NCBI GenBank assembly: GCA_021820165.1
Contig: JAKADW010000076.1
Coordinates: 1-8,635, forward strand
Reading direction: 5' to 3'
From: Bacillota bacterium
Lineage (GTDB): Bacteria > Bacillota_E > Sulfobacillia > Sulfobacillales > Sulfobacillaceae
Length of the DNA stretch: 8,635 nucleotides
Shown: piece after piece, positions 1 to 7,238 of the stretch
Layout: the number at the start of each line of letters is the position of its first letter
Position numbering within the stretch: the first letter of the stretch is position 1
Made by a program: the position numbers and the translations under genes
The notes under the pieces: model-generated
The model's database searches: none
Told to the model about the DNA's origin: nothing
The model's input: only the letters and a program-made list of their open reading frames with translations

Positions 1-969
1 GATGGGGAGCGGGTGATCATCCCCGCTATCATGGAGCATGTGGAACGAGCGGGCATCCATTCGGGGGATTCGGTGGCGGTATTGCCTCCGGTGCGGGCGT
101 CCCAAAAAGTCATTGAACGCCTGGTTGCGATAACCACTACCCTGTGCCGGAGTCTTGGGGTGAAGGGTTTACTTAATGTCCAATTTGTCGCGGTAGACGA
201 TGAAGTTTATGTGATTGAGGCGAACCCGCGAGCGAGTCGCACGGTGCCTTTTATCATCAAGGCCACCGGCGCGCCCATGGTCGAGATGGCGATAGAGGCA
301 GCAGTAACGGGACAACTTGGGGCCCAGTGGGCCCAAGGGCTGTGGCCCCACCCGCGACACTTTGCGGTCAAGATGCCGGTGTTTTCTTTCGGAAAGTTAG
401 AGATGGTCGATGCGGCCCTGGGACCCGAAATGAAAAGCACCGGGGAGGTGATGGGCATTGACCGGGACTTTGCCAGTGCGCTCTATAAGGCACTATTAGC
501 GGGCGGCTTTCGACTCCCAGCCGGAGGTAAAGTCTTGGTGACAATCGCAGACCAGGACAAGCAAGAAGCATTACCGTATCTCGAAGAGCTATCCCGCCTA
601 GGATATCGGCTCTATGCCACTACGGGGACCTTGGCCTTGTTGTCTACTATGGGGATTGCAGCTACCCCGGTCTACAAACTAGGGGAACGTCGCCCTCATT
701 TGGTCGATTTAATACGGCAAGGGCTCTTTAATCTGGTCATTAACACGATCAGTGTCGGTGGGCACCGAGAACGAGAAGGGTTCCTCATTCGTCGGGCCAC
801 GGTGGAGCGTGGGGTGATGTGTTTTACGTCTTTAGACACTCTCGGAGCCGCGTTGGAAGCGGTACGGACACGGTCTCGACAAGCCTTTGGAGTGAACCCC
901 TTGAACCAGTGGGTGATGCGTTATCGTAATGACTTCGATGGGTTAGCTCGCCATCAGGAGGCACCATGA
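1..969 (+). CDS. carB: Carbamoyl-phosphate synthase large subunit, C-terminal part (5' end outside window)
   Basis: The reading frame is open from base 1, so the start lies upstream. The 322 residues present are about the last 30% of a normal protein of roughly 1,070 residues. CarB makes carbamoyl phosphate from bicarbonate, ATP and glutamine-derived ammonia in the cytoplasm. The first ~100 residues finish the second ATP-grasp domain, with metal/ATP ligands in the E73-x-N75-x-R77 segment (VIEANPRASRTVPF). From about residue 175 comes the MGS-like allosteric domain. Residues equivalent to the E. coli effector-site Lys954, Thr974, Thr977, Lys993 and Asn1015 are visible as K187, T207, T210, K226 and N248. 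E. coli Thr1017 is replaced by I250 (INTIS), as I recall for Gram-positive enzymes, which respond to UMP and PRPP rather than ornithine; that regulatory inference is untested. The TGA stop overlaps the pyrK ATG by 4 bases. The subunit gene carA should lie upstream. Identity is very secure. Confidence 0.97.
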   Translation, partial: DGERVIIPAIMEHVERAGIHSGDSVAVLPPVRASQKVIERLVAITTTLCRSLGVKGLLNVQFVAVDDEVYVIEANPRASRTVPFIIKATGAPMVEMAIEAAVTGQLGAQWAQGLWPHPRHFAVKMPVFSFGKLEMVDAALGPEMKSTGEVMGIDRDFASALYKALLAGGFRLPAGGKVLVTIADQDKQEALPYLEELSRLGYRLYATTGTLALLSTMGIAATPVYKLGERRPHLVDLIRQGLFNLVINTISVGGHREREGFLIRRATVERGVMCFTSLDTLGAALEAVRTRSRQAFGVNPLNQWVMRYRNDFDGLARHQEAP

Positions 970-1739
970 TCCATTTGCTCGAGGTCCCCATCATTCGCCG
1001 TGAGGAACCGGCGTCCGGTCACGTTGAACTCTGGTTAAAGAGCCCGGAGCTGGCCCGGGCTATTCCGGGACAGTTTGTCGATGTGGTCACCAAAGGCATG
1101 CTAAGGCGCCCCATTTCATTTTCCCGGATCGATCGGAGCCGTCGTGAGGTGGCCCTATTGCTTCAAGTGGTGGGTGACGGTACCGCGTGGCTGGCCGCGC
1201 AGAAGGTAGGCAGCACGCTCGATGTGATGGGACCCTTGGGCCAAGGCTTTTCACCCCCAGATCCTCATCGTCCCTGGTGTCTGGTGGGCGGAGGAGTTGG
1301 GATACCTCCGCTCTATGCAGCGATCGAGGCTTGGCGACAGGCTACAGATCGGCGTCCTACGATAATCCTCGGCGCCCGAGACCAGAGCTTAATTCTCTTG
1401 GCCGACGAGTTTCGCGCGCTCGGGTGTGAGGTCCAAATTAGCACTGACAACGGGAGCCTCGGACGACAGGGTACCATTGAAGCCTCCCTGCACGATTGGG
1501 TCGAAAACCATCCGGGTGGCCAAGTTTACGCGTGCGGACCCACTCCCATGTTGGCGGCCGTGGCGCGACTCAGTAAGGGTCGGGCCGATGCCGCTTTGGC
1601 TCTGGAGCAACGGATGGGCTGCGGAATTGGGGCGTGTCTGGCCTGCGTCATTCCCGGCTACGTCGAGGGACGGCAAAGTTATCTTAGAGTCTGTAGCGAT
1701 GGACCGGTTTTTGGAGCGGAGGAGCTGATTTTTGAATGA
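966..1739 (+). CDS. pyrK: Dihydroorotate dehydrogenase B, electron-transfer (FAD/[2Fe-2S]) subunit PyrK
   Basis: This 257-residue protein is the usual size for PyrK, which passes electrons from the FMN of PyrD through a [2Fe-2S] cluster and FAD to NAD+. The N-terminal ferredoxin-reductase-like barrel carries the FAD-binding motif R48-P-I-S51. The nucleotide-binding domain begins with the glycine-rich LVGGGVGIPPL at about residues 106-116, and the YACGPTPML segment is typical of the NAD-binding half. The C-terminus has four cysteines, C219-x4-C224-x2-C227-x15-C243, matching the family's [2Fe-2S] ligand pattern. The ATG start at 966 overlaps carB by 4 bases and has AGGAGG at 956-961, a strong but close ribosome binding site. 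The stop overlaps pyrD by 4 bases. Having pyrK next to pyrD marks the class 1B enzyme. Coupled translation should help the two subunits reach the equal amounts needed for the heterotetramer. Confidence 0.96.
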   Translation: MIHLLEVPIIRREEPASGHVELWLKSPELARAIPGQFVDVVTKGMLRRPISFSRIDRSRREVALLLQVVGDGTAWLAAQKVGSTLDVMGPLGQGFSPPDPHRPWCLVGGGVGIPPLYAAIEAWRQATDRRPTIILGARDQSLILLADEFRALGCEVQISTDNGSLGRQGTIEASLHDWVENHPGGQVYACGPTPMLAAVARLSKGRADAALALEQRMGCGIGACLACVIPGYVEGRQSYLRVCSDGPVFGAEELIFE

Positions 1740-2680
1740 ACCTGGCTGTGGCATTACCGAGAGGCCTCGTGTTGAAAAATCCCATCATGGCGGCGTCCGG
1801 CACATTTGGATTTGGTCCCGAGTACAAGGACTTGGTGAATATCGAGCGCTTGGGCGGAGTGAGCGTTAAAGGGGTGTCACCGGATCCCTGGTCGGGCAAT
1901 CCACCGCCCCGAGTGTGGGAGACCCCAGCCGGCCTTTTGAATTCTATCGGTCTTCAAAATCACGGGGTAGAGCACTTTTGTGCCCACGATTTGCCATTCT
2001 TGCGGGGGTGCGGCGCGACCGTGATCGTGAACATCATCGGACATACCGTGGACGAGTACCGGCGCGTGGCAGCCCGCATTAATGCGGAACCGGGGGTGAG
2101 TGCCATCGAGGTGAATATTTCTTGTCCCAACATCAAACAGGGAGGGATTAGCTTTGGCCACGATCCGGACCAGGCCTATCTAGTGACCGAGGCGGTTCGG
2201 AATGCGACGGATCTACCCATCATGGTAAAACTTTCCCCTAACGTGCCGAGTCCAGCCGTTATTGCCGAAGCTGTAGAGAATGCGGGGGCGGACATGATTT
2301 CGGCGATTAACACCCTAGTGGGACTCGGTGTCGATAAGCAGCGACGGCGCCCAGCGTTAGGCGGCCTTACCGGTGGCTTATCGGGTCCCGCCATCAAACC
2401 GGTTGCACTGCGCATCGTGTATGAAGTGGCTCAAAAAGTTACTATTCCTGTCATTGGCATGGGCGGCATTACCAATGCTACGGACGTTGTGGAATTTTTG
2501 ATGGTCGGAGCCAGTGCGGTGATGGTGGGCACCGTAACCTTTCAGTATCCGCGGCGTATGGAAGAAATTATCTATGCCCTGCCTGATGAGCTCTCTAGTT
2601 GGGGCTTTGCCACGATGGCCGAGGCATTCGGATCCGCACTACCGAAGAAATCAGGGGGACCGGTGAATGCGCACACCTAA
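1736..2680 (+). CDS. pyrD: Dihydroorotate dehydrogenase B, catalytic subunit (class 1B)
   Basis: This 314-residue FMN-containing TIM-barrel enzyme oxidises dihydroorotate to orotate. The FMN/substrate motif AASGTFGFG lies at residues 19-27, the substrate loop NSIGLQNHG at 69-77, and the catalytic-base loop VNISCPN puts Cys130 at the active site. A cysteine there, rather than serine, is the class 1 signature, and the adjacent pyrK makes it class 1B. Further FMN contacts are the GGLSGPAIKPVALR segment and the phosphate-binding GMGGI and GASAVMVGT loops. The ATG at 1736 overlaps the pyrK stop (ATGA). GGAGGAG at 1718-1724, inside pyrK, is the ribosome binding site, with an 11-base spacer. There is no N-terminal membrane helix, as expected for the soluble class. 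The 3' end runs 14 bases into pyrF. Confidence 0.97.
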   Translation: MNLAVALPRGLVLKNPIMAASGTFGFGPEYKDLVNIERLGGVSVKGVSPDPWSGNPPPRVWETPAGLLNSIGLQNHGVEHFCAHDLPFLRGCGATVIVNIIGHTVDEYRRVAARINAEPGVSAIEVNISCPNIKQGGISFGHDPDQAYLVTEAVRNATDLPIMVKLSPNVPSPAVIAEAVENAGADMISAINTLVGLGVDKQRRRPALGGLTGGLSGPAIKPVALRIVYEVAQKVTIPVIGMGGITNATDVVEFLMVGASAVMVGTVTFQYPRRMEEIIYALPDELSSWGFATMAEAFGSALPKKSGGPVNAHT

Positions 2681-3344
2681 TTTATGGATTGCACTGGATG
2701 TCGCCACGTTAAACGAAGCGGAGAGCCTTATGGAGCGATATCCCGGGCATCGGCAATTTAAGGTAGGACTCGAGCTCTTTCTAGGCATCGGTCCCAAAGC
2801 CGTCCGAGGTTGGACCGATCAGGGTTTTCAAATCTTTTTGGATTTGAAACTCCATGATATTCCGACCACTGTGGGGCGCGCCTTAACCCAAATCCGGCAG
2901 CTTGGTGTATCCTTGACTACCGTCCACGCCAGTGGAGGGTTGTCGATGTTAGAAGCAGCGCACCAGGCCGGCGACACGGCCGTGGTGGCTGTGACGGTGC
3001 TGACCAGTCTTGGGGACCCGGAATTAGACCGTTTGGGGTGGGCTCAGGCGGGATCTCATTTGGTATCGCGGCTAGCCACTTTGGCCAAAGCGTCCCACCT
3101 CAGTGGGGTCGTGGCCGGCGCGTCCGAAATTGGGCGGATTAAAAAACTCTGGCCGGACGCCCGGATCGTGGTGCCCGGCCTCCGGTGGGGTGGAAAAGGC
3201 GCGGACGATCATGCCCACGTAATGGATCCCTACCAGGCATGGAAACTAGGTGCTACCGATCTGGTCATCGGGCGATCCTTGACGCAGGATCTCGATCCGT
3301 ACGGGGCCTACCAGAGACTGCAATCTTTTTTTAAGGGAGAATGA
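2667..3344 (+). CDS. pyrF: Orotidine 5'-phosphate decarboxylase
   Basis: This 225-residue protein catalyses the last step to UMP, decarboxylation of OMP. It is a single TIM barrel of normal short bacterial (group 1) length. Visible active-site residues are D11 (IALDV), K32 (FKVGLELF) and the charged tetrad segment D59-L-K61-L-H-D64 (FLDLKLHDIP), which is the family hallmark. The C-terminal phosphate-gripping elements are the VPGLR and VIGRSLT segments; these read as the usual TPGIR and VVGRPIT with conservative changes. The ATG at 2667 lies inside the end of pyrD (14-base overlap), with GGGGG at 2654-2658 as a modest ribosome binding site, so translation probably depends partly on ribosomes finishing pyrD. 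The TGA stop at 3342-3344 is interleaved with the possible first ATG of pyrE. Identity is secure. Confidence 0.97.
   Translation: MRTPNLWIALDVATLNEAESLMERYPGHRQFKVGLELFLGIGPKAVRGWTDQGFQIFLDLKLHDIPTTVGRALTQIRQLGVSLTTVHASGGLSMLEAAHQAGDTAVVAVTVLTSLGDPELDRLGWAQAGSHLVSRLATLAKASHLSGVVAGASEIGRIKKLWPDARIVVPGLRWGGKGADDHAHVMDPYQAWKLGATDLVIGRSLTQDLDPYGAYQRLQSFFKGE
3333..3339 (+). promoter_or_regulatory. Ribosome binding site that decides the pyrE start
   Basis: AAGGGAG resembles the AAGGAGG consensus. It lies 1 base before the ATG at 3341 and 7 bases before the ATG at 3347, which favours the second. The site sits within the last codons of pyrF, so the ribosome terminating pyrF is already positioned over it. 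Confidence 0.55.
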
Positions 3345-3346
3345 CA

Positions 3347-3922
3347 ATGACCTGGGATCTTGATGAACTCACGAAGCACGGGGCTTATCTGAGGGGCCAT
3401 TTCCTACTCACTACGGGTCGTCATAGCGACCAGTTTCTATTGATGGCACGACTCACGGAAAAACCAGAGGCACTGGCGGGATGGGCCCAGGAATTGGCCC
3501 GTCGTCTAAAAGTTTATGGGGCGCGCACCGTGGTCGGGCCCGCGGTCGGAGGCATTATTCCGGCGTACGCGGTGGCGGCCGAGTGGGAAGGGAGTCGGAT
3601 GTTATTCGCCGAAAAGAGCGAGAACGGTGGGATGCGGTTCAAGAGGGGGTTTACGTTGGCGGTCGATGAGCCCGTGGTGGTGGTGGAAGATGTGGTGACC
3701 ACGGGCAGTTCCGTCGACAAGGTGGTGGAGGCGGTCAGAGAAGCTCGGGGGCGCGTCGTCGCCATTGGAGCTCTCGTGGACCGCGGCCATGATAAGCCTC
3801 ACTGGGACGCCTTTGGATTTGAGGCGCTCTTGCGGCTCACACCGGGTTCCATCCCGACTTGGGAACCCCAAGCCTGCCCATTGTGCCAGGCAGATATCCC
3901 ACTGACCCGGCCCAAGACCTGA
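3347..3922 (+). CDS. pyrE: Orotate phosphoribosyltransferase
   Basis: This protein joins orotate to PRPP to form OMP, one step before PyrF. The PRPP-binding signature, with four valines then E114-D115-V-V-T-T-G-S-S, occupies about residues 110-122. The segment HGAYLRGHFLLTTGRHSDQF near the N-terminus is typical of the family, and the RFKRGF stretch should lie in or near the flexible catalytic loop. The C-terminus has C177-P-L-C180, a pair common in this subtype (function unclear). Two in-frame ATGs compete. The one at 3341 overlaps pyrF by 4 bases but leaves only 1 base after the ribosome binding site AAGGGAG (3333-3339). The one at 3347 has a normal 7-base spacer, so I chose it (191 residues; 193 with the other). 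It is the last pyr gene here, and its stop lies 1 base from the convergent rqcH stop. Confidence 0.96.
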   Translation: MTWDLDELTKHGAYLRGHFLLTTGRHSDQFLLMARLTEKPEALAGWAQELARRLKVYGARTVVGPAVGGIIPAYAVAAEWEGSRMLFAEKSENGGMRFKRGFTLAVDEPVVVVEDVVTTGSSVDKVVEAVREARGRVVAIGALVDRGHDKPHWDAFGFEALLRLTPGSIPTWEPQACPLCQADIPLTRPKT

Positions 3923-3923
3923 A

Positions 3924-5555
3924 CTATGGGCTCTGTCGCTCGGCAAGCTTTTCCCGGACGGCGCCTAGGCGGCGGAGTCGCTCCGGATCGGGCGTGATAT
4001 AAAGAGTTTTTTCTTCTCGGTAGAGCACTTGTCCAGGCTCACTATGAGGTCTCTTACGCACGTGCTTTCTGCGCGTGTAATCTACCGGGACCATCGAAGA
4101 GTGTGACGCCTGGCTATAAAATACTGCGAGCTCGGCGGCGTCCAACAGATCTTCGAGACTCGGGTGAGTCTTACCACAGGATAGGATGACATGGGAACCC
4201 GGGGATTGTTTGACATGAAACCAGAGGTCATCGGGTCGTGCGACACGAAATGTCAAATGGGCATTTTCGGTCCGCGAGCGGCCGACTAAGATAGCGTGGC
4301 CGCTTTTGGCAGCAAAACGCCGAAAGGGATCGGCGTGATCCTGGTTCGGAATGCCGTAATGCCTTTGTGCTTGACCCAAGTGCTGCCGGATCCACTCAGG
4401 CGGCGGGGTGCCGCCGCGCAGGATGTCTATCTGAGCGCGGAGCTGAGCTAATTCCTCCTCCAATTGAGGTACCATCTGCGTATGAGATTCACGGCGCGCC
4501 TCCTGTTTCTTGGCCTTACGGTATAAATCCTCGGCACGTTGCCAGGGGGTTTGTCCGGATTCCAAAGTCAACGCGACCGATTGGGATGGGTCTATCAATC
4601 CGGGTACCGTGATGGAATAGGGGAGCTCGCGATCCTGAAACTGGTGTTGGTAGCCCAGCCAAAGGTCCGCTTCGTGCCGCCATGGTTCGGGATCTATAGC
4701 GCTTTGCTGCAAAAAACCCTCGAGTTTTTCCTGGAGGTGGGCCAAGCGTTGGCTCCAAAGTCTATGGAGCTGCGTCGCATCGGCGGCAATGCGACGGAGG
4801 CGTTCGCGTTCTGCATAGAGCTCATCGAGGGCGGATTCCGGGTCTTCGACCGTCTCGGCTTGATACCCGTTCTGAGGATAAATCCAAATGTCGGGGCTCG
4901 ATGAAGCCAGTGGGGTCAAGCGGTAAAATTGGTAGTCGCCGCGTTCCCAATCGTGACAAAATGCTTGCCAACTCTCAAGAGACTGCCGTTCAGTCATCCA
5001 GGTCTTGGCCCATGGTGTGAGGTCGCCCAGGTTGCGAGTCACGCAAGGGTTTGCGACCGCGGGCGGTGGTGTGTACCGTTCCCCCGGCCAGACCGAGCGT
5101 CCCGGGCGATCGGGGCTCACGCGCTTTATGGCGTCCAGAATGATATCGCCCTCTTTGAGCACAATGAGATTGGTCAAGTGTCCCGCAAGTTCAACAATGA
5201 TGGTGCGGCAGACCACTTGTTCGAGGTCGTCGAGATGATTGACTTCCAGGCGGATCCAACGTTCAAAGGGCGGGACCGTGACGCTCACCACCCGGAATGG
5301 TAGGAGCCGATCGAGAAATGCCGGCGTGGGCTTTTTTCGGGATGTTTTTGGAATCGGCCGTGGGCTGAAATGCATGCGGGCTTGTCCAGGCGTCAACACG
5401 ATTAAAAGGCGTCCAATGTGGCCGTTCTTGGCGTCGCGTCCAGTAAGCCAGAAGCTACCGGTGTCGTCGATCGCGACGGAATAAAACTCCATCCCCACCA
5501 AAGTCGACTGCCAACGTTGTTCTAAAGCACGTAATAGTAAGGCGTCATAAGGCAT
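3924..5555 (-). CDS. rqcH: Ribosome quality-control protein RqcH (NFACT family; often annotated fibronectin-binding protein)
   Basis: This 543-residue protein belongs to the NFACT/Rqc2 family. Bacterial RqcH binds 50S subunits obstructed by peptidyl-tRNA and drives C-terminal alanine tailing. The NFACT-N domain starts at M1-P-Y-D-A and includes VELAGHLTNLIVL (121-133) and ILDAIKRVSPDRPGRSVWPG. Two helical, coiled-coil-prone stretches follow: one rich in E/R/L after the middle, and one ending EEELAQLRAQIDIL. The C-terminal NFACT-R domain (DUF814) has the hallmark D442-D-L-W-F-H-V448, then VDYTRRKHVRK and EKTLYITPD. The Asp-Arg pair needed for tRNA recruitment in characterised homologues appears as E98-R99, and the usual LRKH segment just before it is not recognisable. 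An in-frame GTG at 5633 would add 26 residues with no homology I recognise and no ribosome binding site, so ATG 5555 is preferred. In B. subtilis the homologue yloA also lies near the pyr operon. Confidence 0.93.
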   Translation of the reverse strand: MPYDALLLRALEQRWQSTLVGMEFYSVAIDDTGSFWLTGRDAKNGHIGRLLIVLTPGQARMHFSPRPIPKTSRKKPTPAFLDRLLPFRVVSVTVPPFERWIRLEVNHLDDLEQVVCRTIIVELAGHLTNLIVLKEGDIILDAIKRVSPDRPGRSVWPGERYTPPPAVANPCVTRNLGDLTPWAKTWMTERQSLESWQAFCHDWERGDYQFYRLTPLASSSPDIWIYPQNGYQAETVEDPESALDELYAERERLRRIAADATQLHRLWSQRLAHLQEKLEGFLQQSAIDPEPWRHEADLWLGYQHQFQDRELPYSITVPGLIDPSQSVALTLESGQTPWQRAEDLYRKAKKQEARRESHTQMVPQLEEELAQLRAQIDILRGGTPPPEWIRQHLGQAQRHYGIPNQDHADPFRRFAAKSGHAILVGRSRTENAHLTFRVARPDDLWFHVKQSPGSHVILSCGKTHPSLEDLLDAAELAVFYSQASHSSMVPVDYTRRKHVRKRPHSEPGQVLYREEKTLYITPDPERLRRLGAVREKLAERQSP

Positions 5556-5594
5556 GGCACGAAGGTCTCTCTTTCTATATTCCAGTTTAGTAGC

Positions 5595-5623
5595 ATTGTA
5601 CGATGCCACGAGACTGATTAAAA
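5595..5623 (-). promoter_or_regulatory. Candidate sigma-A type promoter for rqcH
   Basis: Read on the minus strand, TTTTAA (5618-5623) is followed after exactly 17 bases by TACAAT (5595-5600), a 5/6 match to the -10 consensus; the -35 match is weak (3/6). Transcription would begin near 5588, about 30 bases upstream of the ATG at 5555. This also argues against the longer GTG start at 5633, because the promoter would then lie inside the coding region. Confidence 0.45.
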
Positions 5624-5660
5624 GAGACATCACTAGGAGGTGGATTTCACGGGACGATGG

Positions 5661-5669
5661 TGGGATAAT
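5661..5669 (+). promoter_or_regulatory. Candidate extended -10 promoter for the MFS exporter gene
   Basis: TGG followed by GATAAT forms a TGn extended -10 element with a 5/6 -10 match. The hexamer 17 bases upstream (TGGATT) is a poor -35, which extended -10 promoters can tolerate. Transcription would start near 5676, leaving a leader of about 55 bases before the GTG at 5733. The site is divergent from the rqcH promoter, with the two -10 boxes about 65 bases apart. Confidence 0.4.
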
Positions 5670-5732
5670 GGCAACGGAATGACTTCGGAACGTCCGCCTG
5701 AAGCCAGTTAAAATTTTTTTGGGGGGATAGTC

Positions 5733-7238
5733 GTGGCACAGGACGGTATGAGTGGGTCAAGTGGGTTACGCGAATTATGGAATAAATTGCCGTCTCAGAA
5801 ATTCACCACACGGTCCAACTATATCTGGCTCGTTGTAGGAACGGTATGTATCGGGGCTTTCATGGCCGCGCTGGACGCAAGTATTGTGAATGTGGCCCTG
5901 CCGGTGATGAGTACCTCGTTTCACGCCTCGGCAAGCATTGTTGGGTGGGTTTTGATTTCTTATTTACTAACTTTGGCGACCTTATTGACGTTTTTCGGGC
6001 GGCTGGCCGATATGTGGGGTCGGCGGCCCTTATATACTTTTGGATTTTTGGTGTTCATCATTGGCTCTGCCGCCTGCGGCGCTGCGGTGAACTTGCCCAT
6101 GTTAATTGTCTCACGGGTCTTCCAAGCGGCGGGAGCGGCGATGTTGCAGGCCAACTCGGTGGCCATCATTACAGCCACTGTGCCGGCTTCGGTACGGGGT
6201 AAAGCCATAGGATTTCAAGGCTCGGCGCAAGCCATCGGGTTATCGTTAGGACCGGCGATCGGGGGGGCTCTCATCGGATTATTCGGATGGCGGGCCATTT
6301 TTTATGTGAATGTTCCAGTAGGGTTGATCGGGATGACGTTGGCCGCCTTAATTTTACCTAAAGACCGTATCGCGCGGACCAAGACAAGCTTTGATTGGTG
6401 GGGCACGATTTTATTTACCCCATTTTTGGTCGCTTTAATGCTCGCACTAACCGAAGGCAACCTCTGGCATTGGGATTCCCCGCGTATCGTGGGCTTGTTT
6501 GCCATGGCTGTAGTCCTCTTAATCGCATTCGTGATGCGGGAGCGATCGTTCCGAGCGCCCTTGGTGGATTTGAAGCTCTTTAAGATTCCCATATTTAGCA
6601 TGGGAAACTTTACAGGCCTTTTGTCGTATTTGGCGATGTTTGGGGTGCTCTTCTTAATGCCCTTTTTCTTTGAACGGGTCTCCCAATTTGACTCGGCTAT
6701 CACGGGACTAATCTTGACGGCGGTGCCGTTGGGAATGACCGTCGTCGCGCCTAAGGCGGGTGGCCTAGCTGACCGCTATGGCGCGCGGCTTCTGACAACC
6801 TTGGGAATGGGGTTAACTGCCGTCGCCACGCTATTTTTGGCGCTGAGCATCGCACTCCACGCCAATCTCTATTTCATGGTCGCGGAACTGGTGTTTGTTG
6901 GGGTAGGACTCGGAATCTTTACGCCGCCGAATAATAGTTCGGTAATGGGGAGTCTCCCCCCTGATCGCCTTGGGGTGGGCGGGGGAATCCTTAACATGGC
7001 CCGATCATTGGGGATGGCCATGGGCACGGCCTTGACTAGTACGTTGATGGCGGCCTTCTTGGTGATGAATGGAGGGACGGAGCGCGCTGGAGGACCTAAA
7101 TTACCGTGGATCCCTGCGGTTCGCTATGCTCTACTCGTTCTCGTCGCGGTGGCGCTCATCGCCGCGGTGTTCTCGTTGTTCCGGGTGGCGAGCAAGAAGC
7201 AGAACGAGAGTCATGAAGCGATGCCCATGGAATGGTAA
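5733..7238 (+). CDS. MFS transporter, DHA2 (EmrB/QacA-like, 14-TM) drug:proton antiporter family
   Basis: This 501-residue membrane protein has the length and spacing of the 14-helix DHA2 family, which exports drugs or other small molecules against proton uptake. A hydrophilic cytoplasmic tail of about 28 residues precedes TM1. TM1 carries LDASIVNVALP (D48 is the family's membrane-embedded acidic residue). Motif A is G89-R-L-A-D-M-W-G-R-R98 in the TM2-TM3 loop, R128 is in the motif B position (SRVFQAAGAA), and motif C is G173-P-A-I-G-G178, followed by the DHA-typical W186-R and N193-V-P195. A second motif-A-like GGLADRYGARLL begins the second half. The last ~15 residues are polar. The start is a GTG with GGGGGGAT (5721-5728) 4-6 bases upstream; an ATG at 5748 lacks a good site. 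The substrate cannot be predicted, no partner protein or TetR/MarR regulator is adjacent, and its promoter seems to be its own. Confidence 0.93.
   Translation: MAQDGMSGSSGLRELWNKLPSQKFTTRSNYIWLVVGTVCIGAFMAALDASIVNVALPVMSTSFHASASIVGWVLISYLLTLATLLTFFGRLADMWGRRPLYTFGFLVFIIGSAACGAAVNLPMLIVSRVFQAAGAAMLQANSVAIITATVPASVRGKAIGFQGSAQAIGLSLGPAIGGALIGLFGWRAIFYVNVPVGLIGMTLAALILPKDRIARTKTSFDWWGTILFTPFLVALMLALTEGNLWHWDSPRIVGLFAMAVVLLIAFVMRERSFRAPLVDLKLFKIPIFSMGNFTGLLSYLAMFGVLFLMPFFFERVSQFDSAITGLILTAVPLGMTVVAPKAGGLADRYGARLLTTLGMGLTAVATLFLALSIALHANLYFMVAELVFVGVGLGIFTPPNNSSVMGSLPPDRLGVGGGILNMARSLGMAMGTALTSTLMAAFLVMNGGTERAGGPKLPWIPAVRYALLVLVAVALIAAVFSLFRVASKKQNESHEAMPMEW

Larger units (their letters stand above)
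5556..5732. other. Divergent intergenic region between rqcH and the MFS gene
   Basis: This 177-base stretch separates the two divergent starts. It holds one candidate promoter facing each way and an AGGAGGTG at 5635-5642 with no suitable start codon near it. On the exporter side there is a 10-codon mini-ORF (5679-5711), a small interrupted dyad (5683-5703) and a T7-G6 tract (5714-5726) whose G run serves as the exporter's ribosome binding site. No RNA gene or clear operator repeat is seen. Confidence 0.5.

Noticed and set aside
317..350. GC-rich inverted repeats in carB (GGGGCC at 319-324 with GGCCCC at 344-349, plus an imperfect palindrome at 317-336).
   Set aside because: They lie inside conserved coding sequence, have no T tract, and are explained by Gly/Ala/Trp/Pro codons in a GC-rich stretch.
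4539..5303. Plus-strand open frames of 121 and 124 codons opposite rqcH.
   Set aside because: They lie wholly antisense to rqcH, which has clear family motifs throughout. Their translations show no domain and they lack ribosome binding sites.
5635..5642. A near-perfect Shine-Dalgarno sequence AGGAGGTG upstream of the MFS gene.
   Set aside because: The only ATG downstream within reach (5657) is 14 bases away and opens a 3-codon frame. The site also lies upstream of the likely transcription start, so it is probably chance.
5683..5720. A possible attenuator: dyad CTTCGG/CC(T)GAAG followed by T7 before the MFS gene.
   Set aside because: The stem is short and bulged, and the T run begins about 10 bases after it. 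That does not meet the usual form of an intrinsic terminator.
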